DNA from: Anaerolineaceae bacterium
Lineage (GTDB): Bacteria; Chloroflexota; Anaerolineae; Aggregatilineales; Phototrophicaceae
Direction of reading: 5' to 3'
Length of the DNA stretch: 64,000 nucleotides
Assembly: GCA_016124855.1 (NCBI GenBank)
Contig: WGMX01000020.1
Span: 248,001-312,000, forward strand
The notes beneath the pieces were generated by a model that saw only the letters and a list, made by a program, of their open reading frames with translations, made no database searches and was not told the origin of the DNA. A program made the translations under genes and the position numbers. Below, in pieces: positions 24,254 to 31,675 of this stretch. Within the stretch, counting starts at the first letter, position 1. Every line of letters starts with the position of its first letter.

Positions 24254-24884
24254 GGCTCATCTCCTGACTGCTTTCTGTTTCTTTTGCGCTGCCCAATCCT
24301 TCTTCCAGCATTTGCAACGTGTCTGGGTTCACCAACTGCCGCAGTGTTTTCTTCGCGTAGAACAATCGAGATTTCACTGTGCCAATTGTTGTATCCATCG
24401 CGTCCGCAATTTCGTTGTAAGCCAAGCCTTCTTCCGCGTATAAGATCAATGTTTGCCGTTGTAGTTCCGGCAGCTTGTCGATTGCGGCCTCAACTTCCAT
24501 TCGCAGCAGCAGCCAGTGCGTCACGTCTTCCGGTTGACCAACCGCAGTACCGGCGTGCAGCGAAGCCCACATTTCGACAGGCTCATCATCCAAAGACAGG
24601 TGCTCGTAGCGTCGTCGTTTTCGCAGCAAATCGTAGCAGCGGTTACGGACGATGCGGAACAAGTAGGCCCGTAACTTTTCGGCGGGTTGAATCCGGTCAA
24701 GGTTCAGATACAGCGCAATCATGGAGTCTTGCACAATATCATCCTCTTCAGGACTAGTACCGATCAACCGCCACACAAAGCGCCGGATAGCTGCGTCGAG
24801 CCGCGTTTGCAGGTCGGCGAAAGCGTCCATGTCGCCCGCCTGTGCCTGTATCAGCAGTTCCACTTCAATCTGTTGGTTATCCAT
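24246..24884 (-). CDS. ECF-type RNA polymerase sigma factor
   Basis: 212 residues with the two-domain ECF layout. Sigma region 2 includes EEDDIVQDSMIALYLNL (core contact and -10 recognition) and AYLFRIVRNRCYDLLRKRRR. Region 4 is LPELQRQTLILYAEEGLAY followed by the helix-turn-helix EIADAMDTTIGTVKSRLFYA. The linker between them (about 100-130) is short. No classical zinc anti-sigma follows; instead two very small genes and the pentapeptide protein do. ECF factors usually transcribe their own operon, so the region 24885-25000 is expected to carry the target promoter. Confidence 0.92.
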   Translation of the reverse strand: MDNQQIEVELLIQAQAGDMDAFADLQTRLDAAIRRFVWRLIGTSPEEDDIVQDSMIALYLNLDRIQPAEKLRAYLFRIVRNRCYDLLRKRRRYEHLSLDDEPVEMWASLHAGTAVGQPEDVTHWLLLRMEVEAAIDKLPELQRQTLILYAEEGLAYNEIADAMDTTIGTVKSRLFYAKKTLRQLVNPDTLQMLEEGLGSAKETESSQEMSHA

Positions 24885-25233
24885 TACCCGTCCGTTGCTG
24901 TGTGTCCTGTCTACATCACTCTATACGGAGGACTTCAACCACTTGTTCAAAACTGGTTGAATATTGCTCTATTTTGGTTCCTTTCCGCCTGAATAGTCCA
25001 TCTTTTAAGATTTTTCGTAATCGTGTGAATCAAAATGAAGTCTATCTCCTGCTCAATTGTCGTGCTTCCTTGTCAAAGCAGCAGGGCAGAACTTTAGACC
25101 AAAAAGTCACTCGCTAATAACCATCTTCACTCCCCACCCTACGATCACCCTGTGTCCATCTATCCCAAGCCGTCATGCACAGGTATAATCCTAAACCTTG
25201 CATTCAATTACCCGACTTTCCAACTTGCCAACT
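24885..25233. other. divergent intergenic region between sigma factor and lipoprotein gene
   Basis: 349 bases. No clear promoter boxes were recognised. Towards the right edge the text ACTTTCCAACTTGCCAACT, and then the CTTTGTG phrase at 25246, run into the lipoprotein reading frame. Confidence 0.4.
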
Positions 25234-26685
25234 GTGAACTTCAAATCTTTCTCTGTGTCTTTGCGTCTTTGTGCCTTTGTGTTAAGTGTATGGCTGCTCA
25301 CCGCTTGCGGAACGGCTTCCAGTACACAGCAGGCTTTCCAAGCTACTGTTCCACCTACGCAGGCCGCTAATGCACCGGTCTATACAGCGACTCCGTCGCT
25401 TACACCATCCTTCACACCCACCATCACCCCAACCCCAACCCTGACGCTTACACCGACGCTTACGCCCACCTTGACCAGCACGCCGACCCTTACCCCCTCA
25501 CCGACCTTGACACCATCGCCTGTTCCCACCCAACCTTTGTGGACACTCACACCGGCTGTCAAAGATAGTGTACCAGCCTTTATCAATGCGCCTGCGGTTT
25601 TCCAACTTGCACAAGGCTGGAGCTGTGAGGACTTCCCCTGTGAGGATGATCTTGATGGCTGGATGCAGCGTATTCGCGTTCCCACAGGCTACACCTTGGA
25701 ACACGTCGGTAAGCTGCCCGGTCAACCTATGCAAATCACCTATGGGCCAGATGGACGCTTATACGCCACCGTCCTCGAAAACGGAACCCGTAACGGCGCG
25801 GTCTACGTCATGGATTCGTCCGGCAAAAGCCAGCGCTATAGTGATGATTTAGTCTCACCACTGGGGTTGGCCTTCCAACCAGGAACTGACATTCTCTACG
25901 TAACCGCCCGCACCGAAATTGATAATGGCGGCTCGTTGTATCGTATTCCTTCCGGTGGTGGTCAAGCGCAGCCGATAATCACCGATTTGCCCTGCTGTTT
26001 TTCGCTCATCGACAATCAACCCGATGGCCTCACTTTCGGGCCAGATGGCTATCTGTATATGGGCGTCGGTTCACTCACTGACCATGCCGAGTCGGTAAAC
26101 CCCATAGCTAAACCTTTCGCCGATATTGAGCCGGATGAAGCCGCCATCCTTCGCATTCAGCCGCATACCGGTGCGGTTGAGGTTTTCGCCAAAGGCTTAC
26201 GTAATCCCTATGACCTGAGTTTTGATGCCAGCGGACAGTTATACGCCACTGATAACGGCCTGCTCAGCGGCCCCGGTGATCGCATCGTCGCTGTTCAAAA
26301 GGATGCCCATTATGGCTGGCCTTACTGGCGCGCGCGTGGTTGTGAAAGCTGCCCGCTCACACCGTCTAAAGTCACCGTTTCACCAGATTTCCTCACGCTG
26401 CCGGATTACACCCTGCCGCGCGGCATAACCGTTTATACCGGCAGCCAATTCCCGTCGAACCTCTTTGGAAATCTCTTTGTCGCTTTCTGGAACGGCACTA
26501 AAGATGCCCAGCGCATCGTTCGTATTGATCCCAATGACCCCCAGTTAGGCCAAGAAGGCTATACCCCGCAGCCCTTCGTCACCGGTCTGATTCGTCCGGT
26601 GGATGTGGTCGTCGCGCCCGATGGTTCACTGGTCATTGCTGATTTTATCTACGGACATATTTGGCGGGTGCGCTACTCGTCGTAA
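25234..26685 (+). CDS. PQQ-type glucose/sorbosone dehydrogenase-like lipoprotein
   Basis: 483 residues from a GTG at 25234. A lipoprotein signal peptide ends in L22-T-A-C25, then a Thr-Pro-rich spacer (about 45-110) of TPTLTP units lifts the domain from the membrane. The rest is a six-bladed beta-propeller of the soluble glucose dehydrogenase/sorbosone dehydrogenase type: ITYGPDGRLYATVL, PDGLTFGPDGYLYMGVG, GLRNPYDLSFDASGQLYATDNG and DAHYGWPYW are its blade and active-site signatures. Family members oxidise sugars with PQQ and Ca2+; the true substrate is unknown. No good ribosome site is seen; a TTG at 25198 is an alternative start. The signal-peptide codons coincide with a dispersed repeat. 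Confidence 0.85.
   Translation: MNFKSFSVSLRLCAFVLSVWLLTACGTASSTQQAFQATVPPTQAANAPVYTATPSLTPSFTPTITPTPTLTLTPTLTPTLTSTPTLTPSPTLTPSPVPTQPLWTLTPAVKDSVPAFINAPAVFQLAQGWSCEDFPCEDDLDGWMQRIRVPTGYTLEHVGKLPGQPMQITYGPDGRLYATVLENGTRNGAVYVMDSSGKSQRYSDDLVSPLGLAFQPGTDILYVTARTEIDNGGSLYRIPSGGGQAQPIITDLPCCFSLIDNQPDGLTFGPDGYLYMGVGSLTDHAESVNPIAKPFADIEPDEAAILRIQPHTGAVEVFAKGLRNPYDLSFDASGQLYATDNGLLSGPGDRIVAVQKDAHYGWPYWRARGCESCPLTPSKVTVSPDFLTLPDYTLPRGITVYTGSQFPSNLFGNLFVAFWNGTKDAQRIVRIDPNDPQLGQEGYTPQPFVTGLIRPVDVVVAPDGSLVIADFIYGHIWRVRYSS
25246..25283 (+). repeat. dispersed CTTTGTG phrase repeat, copy 3, inside the signal peptide
   Basis: TTTCTCTGTGTCTTTGCGTC and the following TTTGTGCCTTTGTGTTA belong to the same phrase as 14158, 18624 and 54940 (inverted), but here they are translated as the hydrophobic core SFSVSLRLCAFVL of the lipoprotein signal peptide. 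Confidence 0.6.
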
Positions 26686-26815
26686 CCCAAAATCGCTATT
26701 GTCGCTATCACTAACCTTCGTTGTAGGATATAAGAACAGGAACTATTGGCCATAAAAATGCGTCATGAGCTGAAGTTTCTGTGTTACGTGTGCCTATTTT
26801 GGAGGATATTTGTAG

Positions 26816-27535
26816 ATGCTTAAACGATTTGCAGTTCTGATGAGTTTCGCCTTATTGATGCTGTTTGCAGCTGCCACCGTAGAAGCCAAAACAATCAGCA
26901 TCGCCTATGGTGACTTGGTCGAAGGTGAGATTACGGCTGACCAAACCGAAGTCGAATACAGTCTGACTGTCGCCAAAGGTGATGTTGTCGTGCTGGATAT
27001 GCGCCGTTCCAAAGACAGCGAGTTGTATTCCACAGCCGTCATCGTCCAAGACGAAGAGGGTAACGAAGTCGTCAACACCACCGAGGACACCAGCGCTAAC
27101 AACACAGTTGCCGGTTTTATTGCCGAATCCGATGGCGACTACACCGTAATTGCCACCCGCAATAAATATTCGCAGACGTTTGGTGAGTTCCAACTGCGTC
27201 CAACATCCGTTAAACTACTGGAATCGGGGGACAGTGTCAAAGGTTTAGTCAATAATAAGACCGCTGACGTTTATTACGCGCTGCCCGCCGACACGGACGT
27301 TAAAATTTCGTATACCCAGACCGCTGGCGATTATTATCTGTATTTCCGTATTATGGTTCTCGACAGCCAAACCAGCGGAACTATTTCGGCTTCTTCCACA
27401 GCCATTCATGGCATCACTTGGACAGTCGGCATGACAACCGAATCCAAGTATTTAACGCTGGTGTCAGTGGGTGGTAATCAATATGACTTGCAGCATGACG
27501 ACATCAGCAGCAAGTTCACCCTGAACGTAGAATAA
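26816..27535 (+). CDS. secreted protein with PPC-like beta-sandwich domains
   Basis: 239 residues with a clear signal peptide (MLKRFAVLMSFALLMLFAAATVEA, cut after A-x-A). The mature part reads as two beta-sandwich units, one opening TISIAYGDLVEGEITADQ and ending SDGDYTVIATRN, the other opening LESGDSVKGLVNN. The pattern 'G-x-L-x-G-x-I... Y-x-x-x-V... G-x-Y-x-V' is that of bacterial pre-peptidase C-terminal (PPC) domains, which accompany secreted enzymes. No catalytic part is present. GGAGGAT precedes the ATG. It follows the dehydrogenase lipoprotein by 130 bases and may share its transcript. Confidence 0.7.
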   Translation: MLKRFAVLMSFALLMLFAAATVEAKTISIAYGDLVEGEITADQTEVEYSLTVAKGDVVVLDMRRSKDSELYSTAVIVQDEEGNEVVNTTEDTSANNTVAGFIAESDGDYTVIATRNKYSQTFGEFQLRPTSVKLLESGDSVKGLVNNKTADVYYALPADTDVKISYTQTAGDYYLYFRIMVLDSQTSGTISASSTAIHGITWTVGMTTESKYLTLVSVGGNQYDLQHDDISSKFTLNVE

Positions 27536-27554
27536 CCACAAACCTTGTCTTGCT

Positions 27555-27582
27555 CCCTTCCCCTATTACCATGGGGGAAGGG
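27555..27582. terminator. CCCTTCCCC/GGGGAAGGG hairpin between convergent genes
   Basis: A perfect 9-base stem with a 9-base loop in the 71-base gap between two converging genes. It probably ends transcription from both sides, although T-runs are absent. The following GGTTGGGGTTAGGGGTA is typical of a GC-rich intergenic repeat family seen in related genomes. Confidence 0.5.
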
Positions 27583-27606
27583 TTGGGGTTAGGGGTATTC
27601 CAGCAC

Positions 27607-28221
27607 TTATCCACTATGTTCTTTTTCTTCTATGATGCGTTCTAAAACCCGTCCGGTTACATAACCGAATAATCCTGCTCCCAGCAGCATCCCTATCGGT
27701 AAACCCCGTATAATCGGTGTCAGAGTCAACCAGCCGCAGGCCGCTCCACCCAATGCATTGACTGCTAACCACAAAAGCCCGCGATTACTCACATACTTCA
27801 AAATCATCCACTGCCCGATTCCAACCGCCAAACCGAGAATCGCGCCGCCCAATAAGGCTGCCAAGCTGTTGCTTAACAAAACCAATCCTGTAGCCAGTGC
27901 CAGCGCTGGAATGAGCCCCAACGCGGCTCCAGCAAAAGTCGAAATGATCCATTGACGTGCAGGTTGCGATATATGGGTCGAAACAAGCGGTACGTAGCCT
28001 TCGTCCTCACTGTGTTTATTGCCTAAGGCTGTACTTCTGAGCGCCCACCACTGCGATGCTCCCAAGACAAGACCTGCCACAACCCCCGCACCAGCGAAGC
28101 AAATTGGGTTCAGCACGCCGAAATATAATCCGACTGTCCACCCGATGACATTTGCCAGCACCCAACGCAGTAAAAATCGTTGCCGCACTTCCAATAAAAA
28201 CTGTTCAATTATCAAGGGCAT
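27607..28221 (-). CDS. polytopic membrane protein with GxxQW motifs
   Basis: 204 residues, four or more hydrophobic segments rich in Gly/Ala. Two internal copies of the signature GASQWWALR and GIGQWMILK end helices, the pattern of an uncharacterised membrane family common in Chloroflexota and Cyanobacteria. No catalytic or transport motif is visible. It ends in a charged tail (VLERIIEEKEHSG). Cytoplasmic membrane; function unknown. Confidence 0.75.
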   Translation of the reverse strand: MPLIIEQFLLEVRQRFLLRWVLANVIGWTVGLYFGVLNPICFAGAGVVAGLVLGASQWWALRSTALGNKHSEDEGYVPLVSTHISQPARQWIISTFAGAALGLIPALALATGLVLLSNSLAALLGGAILGLAVGIGQWMILKYVSNRGLLWLAVNALGGAACGWLTLTPIIRGLPIGMLLGAGLFGYVTGRVLERIIEEKEHSG

Positions 28222-28297
28222 AAGACCTGCCTATCTGCGGTGTAGAAGAACAGAGGAATCCTAGAAGATGATCTTGGAATTGTCGATTGTTTACCCC

Positions 28298-28326
28298 TTT
28301 TCAGCCTTTCGATCACTTGCTATACT
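28298..28326 (+). promoter_or_regulatory. promoter candidate for the leader peptide/exporter transcript
   Basis: TTTTCA (28298-28303), 17 bases, TATACT (28321-28326). A start near 28333 would place the leader-peptide ATG (28337) almost at the 5' end of the RNA, i.e. leaderless translation. Confidence 0.45.
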
Positions 28327-28336
28327 TTTATTTATC

Positions 28337-28426
28337 ATGACTTACACGTTTACTTTACTCACTACTAATCAACAAACCTTCACCGGTGTTGCTTTCAACA
28401 CGGGTCGATGGCGCTTGACTAGCTAA
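28337..28426 (+). CDS. putative Thr-rich leader peptide of the LysE-family gene
   Basis: 29 codons: MTYTFTLLTTNQQTFTG and then VAFNTGRWRLTS, stop TAA. Nine of 29 residues are Thr, five of them within the first ten codons, as in attenuator leader peptides of threonine operons. It ends 30 bases before an intrinsic terminator that precedes an amino-acid exporter of the LysE/RhtB superfamily. Its 3' half also encodes RNA arms that can pair with each other or with the terminator arm. The role is inferred from this layout. Confidence 0.5.
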   Translation: MTYTFTLLTTNQQTFTGVAFNTGRWRLTS

Positions 28427-28493
28427 AGTAAACGCTTAATCCGCCCGGTTAATCAGCCCGGTGTTCCGCAACAGATGGAACACCGGGTTTTTT
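28383..28493 (+). promoter_or_regulatory. putative transcription attenuator (arms 1-2-3-4)
   Basis: Arm 1 CCGGTGTT (28383-28390) can pair with arm 2 AACACGGG (28397-28404) with one mismatch. Arm 2 can instead pair with arm 3 CCCGGTGTT (28457-28465) with one bulge. Arm 3 pairs perfectly with arm 4 GGAACACCGGG (28477-28487) to make the terminator. These are the mutually exclusive pairs of a ribosome-controlled attenuator. Confidence 0.45.
28457..28493 (+). terminator. intrinsic terminator upstream of the LysE-family gene
   Basis: CCCGGTGTTCC and GGAACACCGGG form a perfect 11-base stem with a 9-base loop, followed directly by six T residues. It is the clearest terminator in the window and lies 37 bases before a start codon on the same strand, so it must regulate rather than simply end a gene. 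Confidence 0.85.
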
Positions 28494-28530
28494 GTTTATA
28501 TAGGGGTATTGTACCCGGAGGAGACTTAAC

Positions 28531-29184
28531 ATGTTTGGTATGCTTGCGGCTGCGTTCATTATTGGTATTGCTGTTGCCATTCCGCCGGGTGCGGTGATGA
28601 TTACCGGCAGTCAGAGAGCCATTACACGTGGCTTTTGGAGCGCGTTCGATTTTTATCTGGGCGTGGTAACAGCCGACGCATTTTATGCGCTGCTGGTCTA
28701 CTTTGGCTTATCCACCTTATTTAAGGATAGTGTTGCCTTCAAGCTCATCTTATGGATATTAGGTGGCGCGTGGTTATGTTGGTTAGGTATCGGGGCGATA
28801 CGAACCCGAATCGAGTTTAACACAGCCGACGATTCAACCATTGGACATGCCCGTTGGCGCGTCATGCGTGACGGTTTGCTCATTACACTTTTCAATCCGC
28901 TTACCATCGTCAGTTGGATTGCGCTGGCGGGCAACTTCTTCGAAACGCTTTGGCGTCCCGAATGGCCGGTGCGCGAAAGTGTGGGACTGTTGGCAATTAT
29001 CGCCATGCTGGTTGGGACACAGACATGGGCTTTGGGTATCGCGGGTATACTTAGTGCCGTCCGCAAAATGATTAGCCCGCATATACTGCATATCGTTTCG
29101 ATAATCAGCGGCATCTTTCTTATCATTTACGGTTTAAGTGGTTGGTGGTCAGCATTGAATTTGCTGCTGGCTAAACCCGTGTAG
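28531..29184 (+). CDS. LysE/RhtB-family amino acid exporter
   Basis: 217 residues, six predicted membrane helices. The N-terminal IAVAIPPGAVMITGSQRAI followed by GFWSAFDFYLGVVTADAFYA is the LysE-superfamily signature (Pro-Gly in the first loop, G-x-x-x-A-D in helix 2). Members export lysine, threonine, homoserine, leucine or cysteine. The Thr-rich leader ORF upstream hints at threonine-related control but does not prove the substrate. GGAGGAG precedes the ATG. Confidence 0.82.
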   Translation: MFGMLAAAFIIGIAVAIPPGAVMITGSQRAITRGFWSAFDFYLGVVTADAFYALLVYFGLSTLFKDSVAFKLILWILGGAWLCWLGIGAIRTRIEFNTADDSTIGHARWRVMRDGLLITLFNPLTIVSWIALAGNFFETLWRPEWPVRESVGLLAIIAMLVGTQTWALGIAGILSAVRKMISPHILHIVSIISGIFLIIYGLSGWWSALNLLLAKPV

Positions 29185-29439
29185 TGGTATTACGCCCAAG
29201 TTCATTAAAAGAGTTTGGGCCGGTTTAAACTTTGGTACTGAGAAAAGTAAAATTTAGTTGACAATTTACATCTAAAGTGTCATTTTTCTACGTATAACTA
29301 CAGATTCGATAAATGAACGGTTGATATTTCGGGAATTTTTCACATATTGTTACGGAAAATTACCTATAATATAGTGATGTGACGTTTATGATTATATTTG
29401 AAATGGGCTACACTATTCCATTTTAGAGTGGGAGCGCCA

Positions 29440-30327
29440 ATGGAAACGGAACGAGCAAACAACGAACGAGAATCTAAACATATACTGCGTCAGATACAAG
29501 ATCATCTCGGTGAAATGCACGTCAAATTGGGAGCAGTCCGAGAATCGGTCGGTATGGTAGAAGTCTTTCATCACCCATCAACCAACGCCTCTACACTGAA
29601 CTATATTACGCCGCGAAAAAATACAGCATGGGTTTCAGGAACTTATTTACAGCAAGGACTTGCTCATTTAGCGCAGTTTGACCGTTTACCGCGTGTTGAA
29701 TATATCGAAGGTTTATATCCGCCAGCTTTTGCCCGTACTCTGCGTGATCTTGGGCTGGAACTCGAACGTGAAACACTGATTATGGTGTATAAGCCCGGTG
29801 GCATTACCGGTCACCCGACCCCGACGTTAGTCGAACGACCCTTGCCGGATGGTATCGTTGTCAGGCAGGCAACCGATCAGGAAAGCATCGGTCAGTGGTG
29901 GTATGTTTGGCGCAATAGTCATTTTGATGTGCTGTCATTGGGTGTTGAACCGCTTTTTGTCGGCCAAGATATGCAGGCAACATGGACGGGGCAGCGTCTG
30001 GATTACATTTTGTACCGGAACGGCTTTCCAGCCGGTGTGGTACGCGTCAGCCTTCACAAGGAAACTGCCCATATTAAAGCGCTTGCGCTGCTCAAGGAAC
30101 TACGTACACCAGCCATGATCCAAATTTTGCAGATGGCTGCTGTCAAAGGCGCATTAGAACACGGCGCTAAACTGGTATTCGCCCCCGGTGAAACAGAAGC
30201 CGAACGCCGTATGGCGCGCGAACTCGGTTTTATGGACTTTGGCAGCATTGTGTGCTATGCTGCGCCGGACGATATTGCCAGAGGAAATCATGGCAACAAC
30301 ATGGAATTGTCTATACTTGCCTTCTGA
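29440..30327 (+). CDS. GNAT-like acetyltransferase, two-part
   Basis: 295 residues from the ATG at 29440, chosen because GGGAG lies 5 bases before it; a TTG at 29398 extends the frame. The N-terminal 115 residues end FARTLRDLGLELERETLIMVY and look like a degenerate GNAT half. The C-terminal half (GIVVRQATDQESIGQWWYVW ... AHIKALALLKELRTPAMIQIL ... ARELGFMDFGSIVCY) has the strand-helix-strand order and the G-F ending typical of GNAT enzymes. The R-x-x-G-x-A loop is not classical. A -10 box TATAAT lies at 29365-29370. Substrate unknown. It overlaps the next gene by 38 bases. Confidence 0.65.
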   Translation: METERANNERESKHILRQIQDHLGEMHVKLGAVRESVGMVEVFHHPSTNASTLNYITPRKNTAWVSGTYLQQGLAHLAQFDRLPRVEYIEGLYPPAFARTLRDLGLELERETLIMVYKPGGITGHPTPTLVERPLPDGIVVRQATDQESIGQWWYVWRNSHFDVLSLGVEPLFVGQDMQATWTGQRLDYILYRNGFPAGVVRVSLHKETAHIKALALLKELRTPAMIQILQMAAVKGALEHGAKLVFAPGETEAERRMARELGFMDFGSIVCYAAPDDIARGNHGNNMELSILAF

Positions 30328-31105
30328 TGACGCTGGGGCTGTCGTTCAGCGATTACAGGATTCGCTCACAAATCTTGGCTACATCCTCTATAATCCGTTC
30401 GGATTAATCCCCGTCAAAGCCTACCCGCGCTCGGTGCGTTTATTTGTTGCACCGGCTGCGGAGGGTTGGGTGAAGGTCATTGGTACACCGGACGCGGCGC
30501 AGCTTTCAGCACTGTCTCAAAATACGACTGTCATATATATGGCTCTTGATGGCACAGGCGCTGATATTTGGGTGTATGTGGATGGTGAAGCCGTCGCCAT
30601 CGAAAATGCGCTAATCCCTTTCTTGCGCCCAAATTTGACTGCTAACGACCTTCACGACGCATTGCACACCACCTCCAAATTAATTCAAATGGATAAACCC
30701 GACTCAGGTTTACCGTTCGACGCCCTGCCGGACGACATCAAGACTTTAGCCGGAAAAGTGAATACCCATCAGGCTCAAAAGATGTTTAACCGTCTCAGTG
30801 GCGACCTGCTGAAAAAAGTCTCGAAGGATGGCGACCAAGCCGACGCTGCCCGCGCGCTCATCAACAATAGTGATACACTGGACTGGAACAGCATGGGGGG
30901 AACACGTATTCGCGCCGTCATGAACTGTTTGACGCTGCCCGATAACTGGCGTGAACCCGATTTCAACATGCTGCGCGATGCTTATCCTTTATATGAACGC
31001 CGACGTCGTAGCCCAAATGCCCGAATCTATCCCGGTGATCAGGAGATCATGGCAAAAGTAGCTGATGCGCTGCTCTACACACCTGTTTACGGAGGCACGA
31101 ACTGA
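30290..31105 (+). CDS. hypothetical protein
   Basis: 271 residues from the ATG at 30290 (AGAGGAAATC before it), starting inside the upstream GNAT-like gene. No signal peptide or membrane helix. The N-terminal part (LYLPSDDAGAVVQRLQDSL ... VRLFVAPAAEGWVKVIG) is alpha/beta. A second part is helical and charged (LSGDLLKKVSKDGDQADAAR). No family recognised. Overlaps on both sides place it in a three-gene translational unit with a GNAT and a methyltransferase. Confidence 0.75.
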   Translation: MATTWNCLYLPSDDAGAVVQRLQDSLTNLGYILYNPFGLIPVKAYPRSVRLFVAPAAEGWVKVIGTPDAAQLSALSQNTTVIYMALDGTGADIWVYVDGEAVAIENALIPFLRPNLTANDLHDALHTTSKLIQMDKPDSGLPFDALPDDIKTLAGKVNTHQAQKMFNRLSGDLLKKVSKDGDQADAARALINNSDTLDWNSMGGTRIRAVMNCLTLPDNWREPDFNMLRDAYPLYERRRRSPNARIYPGDQEIMAKVADALLYTPVYGGTN

Positions 31106-31668
31106 TGTCAGGTGCTGACCGGCTGCGTTGGGACGAAATATATGGTCAAATGAGCAGCGAACCTTATCCGCCGCCTGATCCGCTGCTCTTTGACTACAGC
31201 CCACCCATTAACGACCAAGCTGAACATCGTGCGCTGGATTTGGCCTGTGGCATGGGACAAAACGGTTTGTGGTTGGCTTCACAGGGATATCTGGTTGACC
31301 TGTTGGATGTCAGCCGCATCGCCCTGCTACGCGCACAGGCCGAAGCCACCAAGCGTGGGCTGCGTGACTTAAACCTTATTCCAGTAGACCTTGATCAGCA
31401 TGAATTTCCTGCCGATCATTATGAATTAGTCTCTGTATTTCGTTATCTTAAACGTGACCTATTCCCAACACTCCGCCACACGATTCGCCCCGGCGGACGT
31501 ATCCTCTACGAAACCTTTAATCGCCAATACTTGCAGCTTGTGCCGGGATTTAACACCGATTATTTGTTAGAAGTGGGGGAACTGCTCGGTTACTTCGCGG
31601 ATTGGCGTGTCCTCAGTTACGGCGAAGACTCTCATCTGTCACGGATTGTCGCCGTCAAACCCGGCTAA
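31105..31668 (+). CDS. class I SAM-dependent methyltransferase (TehB/thiopurine-like)
   Basis: 187 residues, compact. Motif I is ALDLACGMGQNGLWLASQG, motif II the acidic LLDVSRIALL, motif IV NLIPVDLDQHEFP with FRYLKRDLFP as the post-motif helix. RPGGRILYETFNRQYL is the 'LxPGGxLxxE' strand of small-molecule methyltransferases of the TehB group. The start overlaps the upstream stop (TGATG), so the two are coupled. Substrate unknown. Confidence 0.85.
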   Translation: MSGADRLRWDEIYGQMSSEPYPPPDPLLFDYSPPINDQAEHRALDLACGMGQNGLWLASQGYLVDLLDVSRIALLRAQAEATKRGLRDLNLIPVDLDQHEFPADHYELVSVFRYLKRDLFPTLRHTIRPGGRILYETFNRQYLQLVPGFNTDYLLEVGELLGYFADWRVLSYGEDSHLSRIVAVKPG

Positions 31669-31675
31669 AACCGCT

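Larger units (their letters stand above)
28222..28530. other. leader region of the LysE-family exporter
   Basis: 309 bases between divergent genes. It holds a -10 box at 28321, a 29-codon Thr-rich leader ORF (28337-28426), competing hairpin arms and an intrinsic terminator (28457-28493), then a GGAGGAG ribosome site before 28531. Confidence 0.6.

Noticed and set aside
25380..25685. Minus-strand frame of Val-Gly repeats over the Thr-Pro linker
   Set aside because: Reverse reading of the TPTLTP codons of the dehydrogenase lipoprotein.
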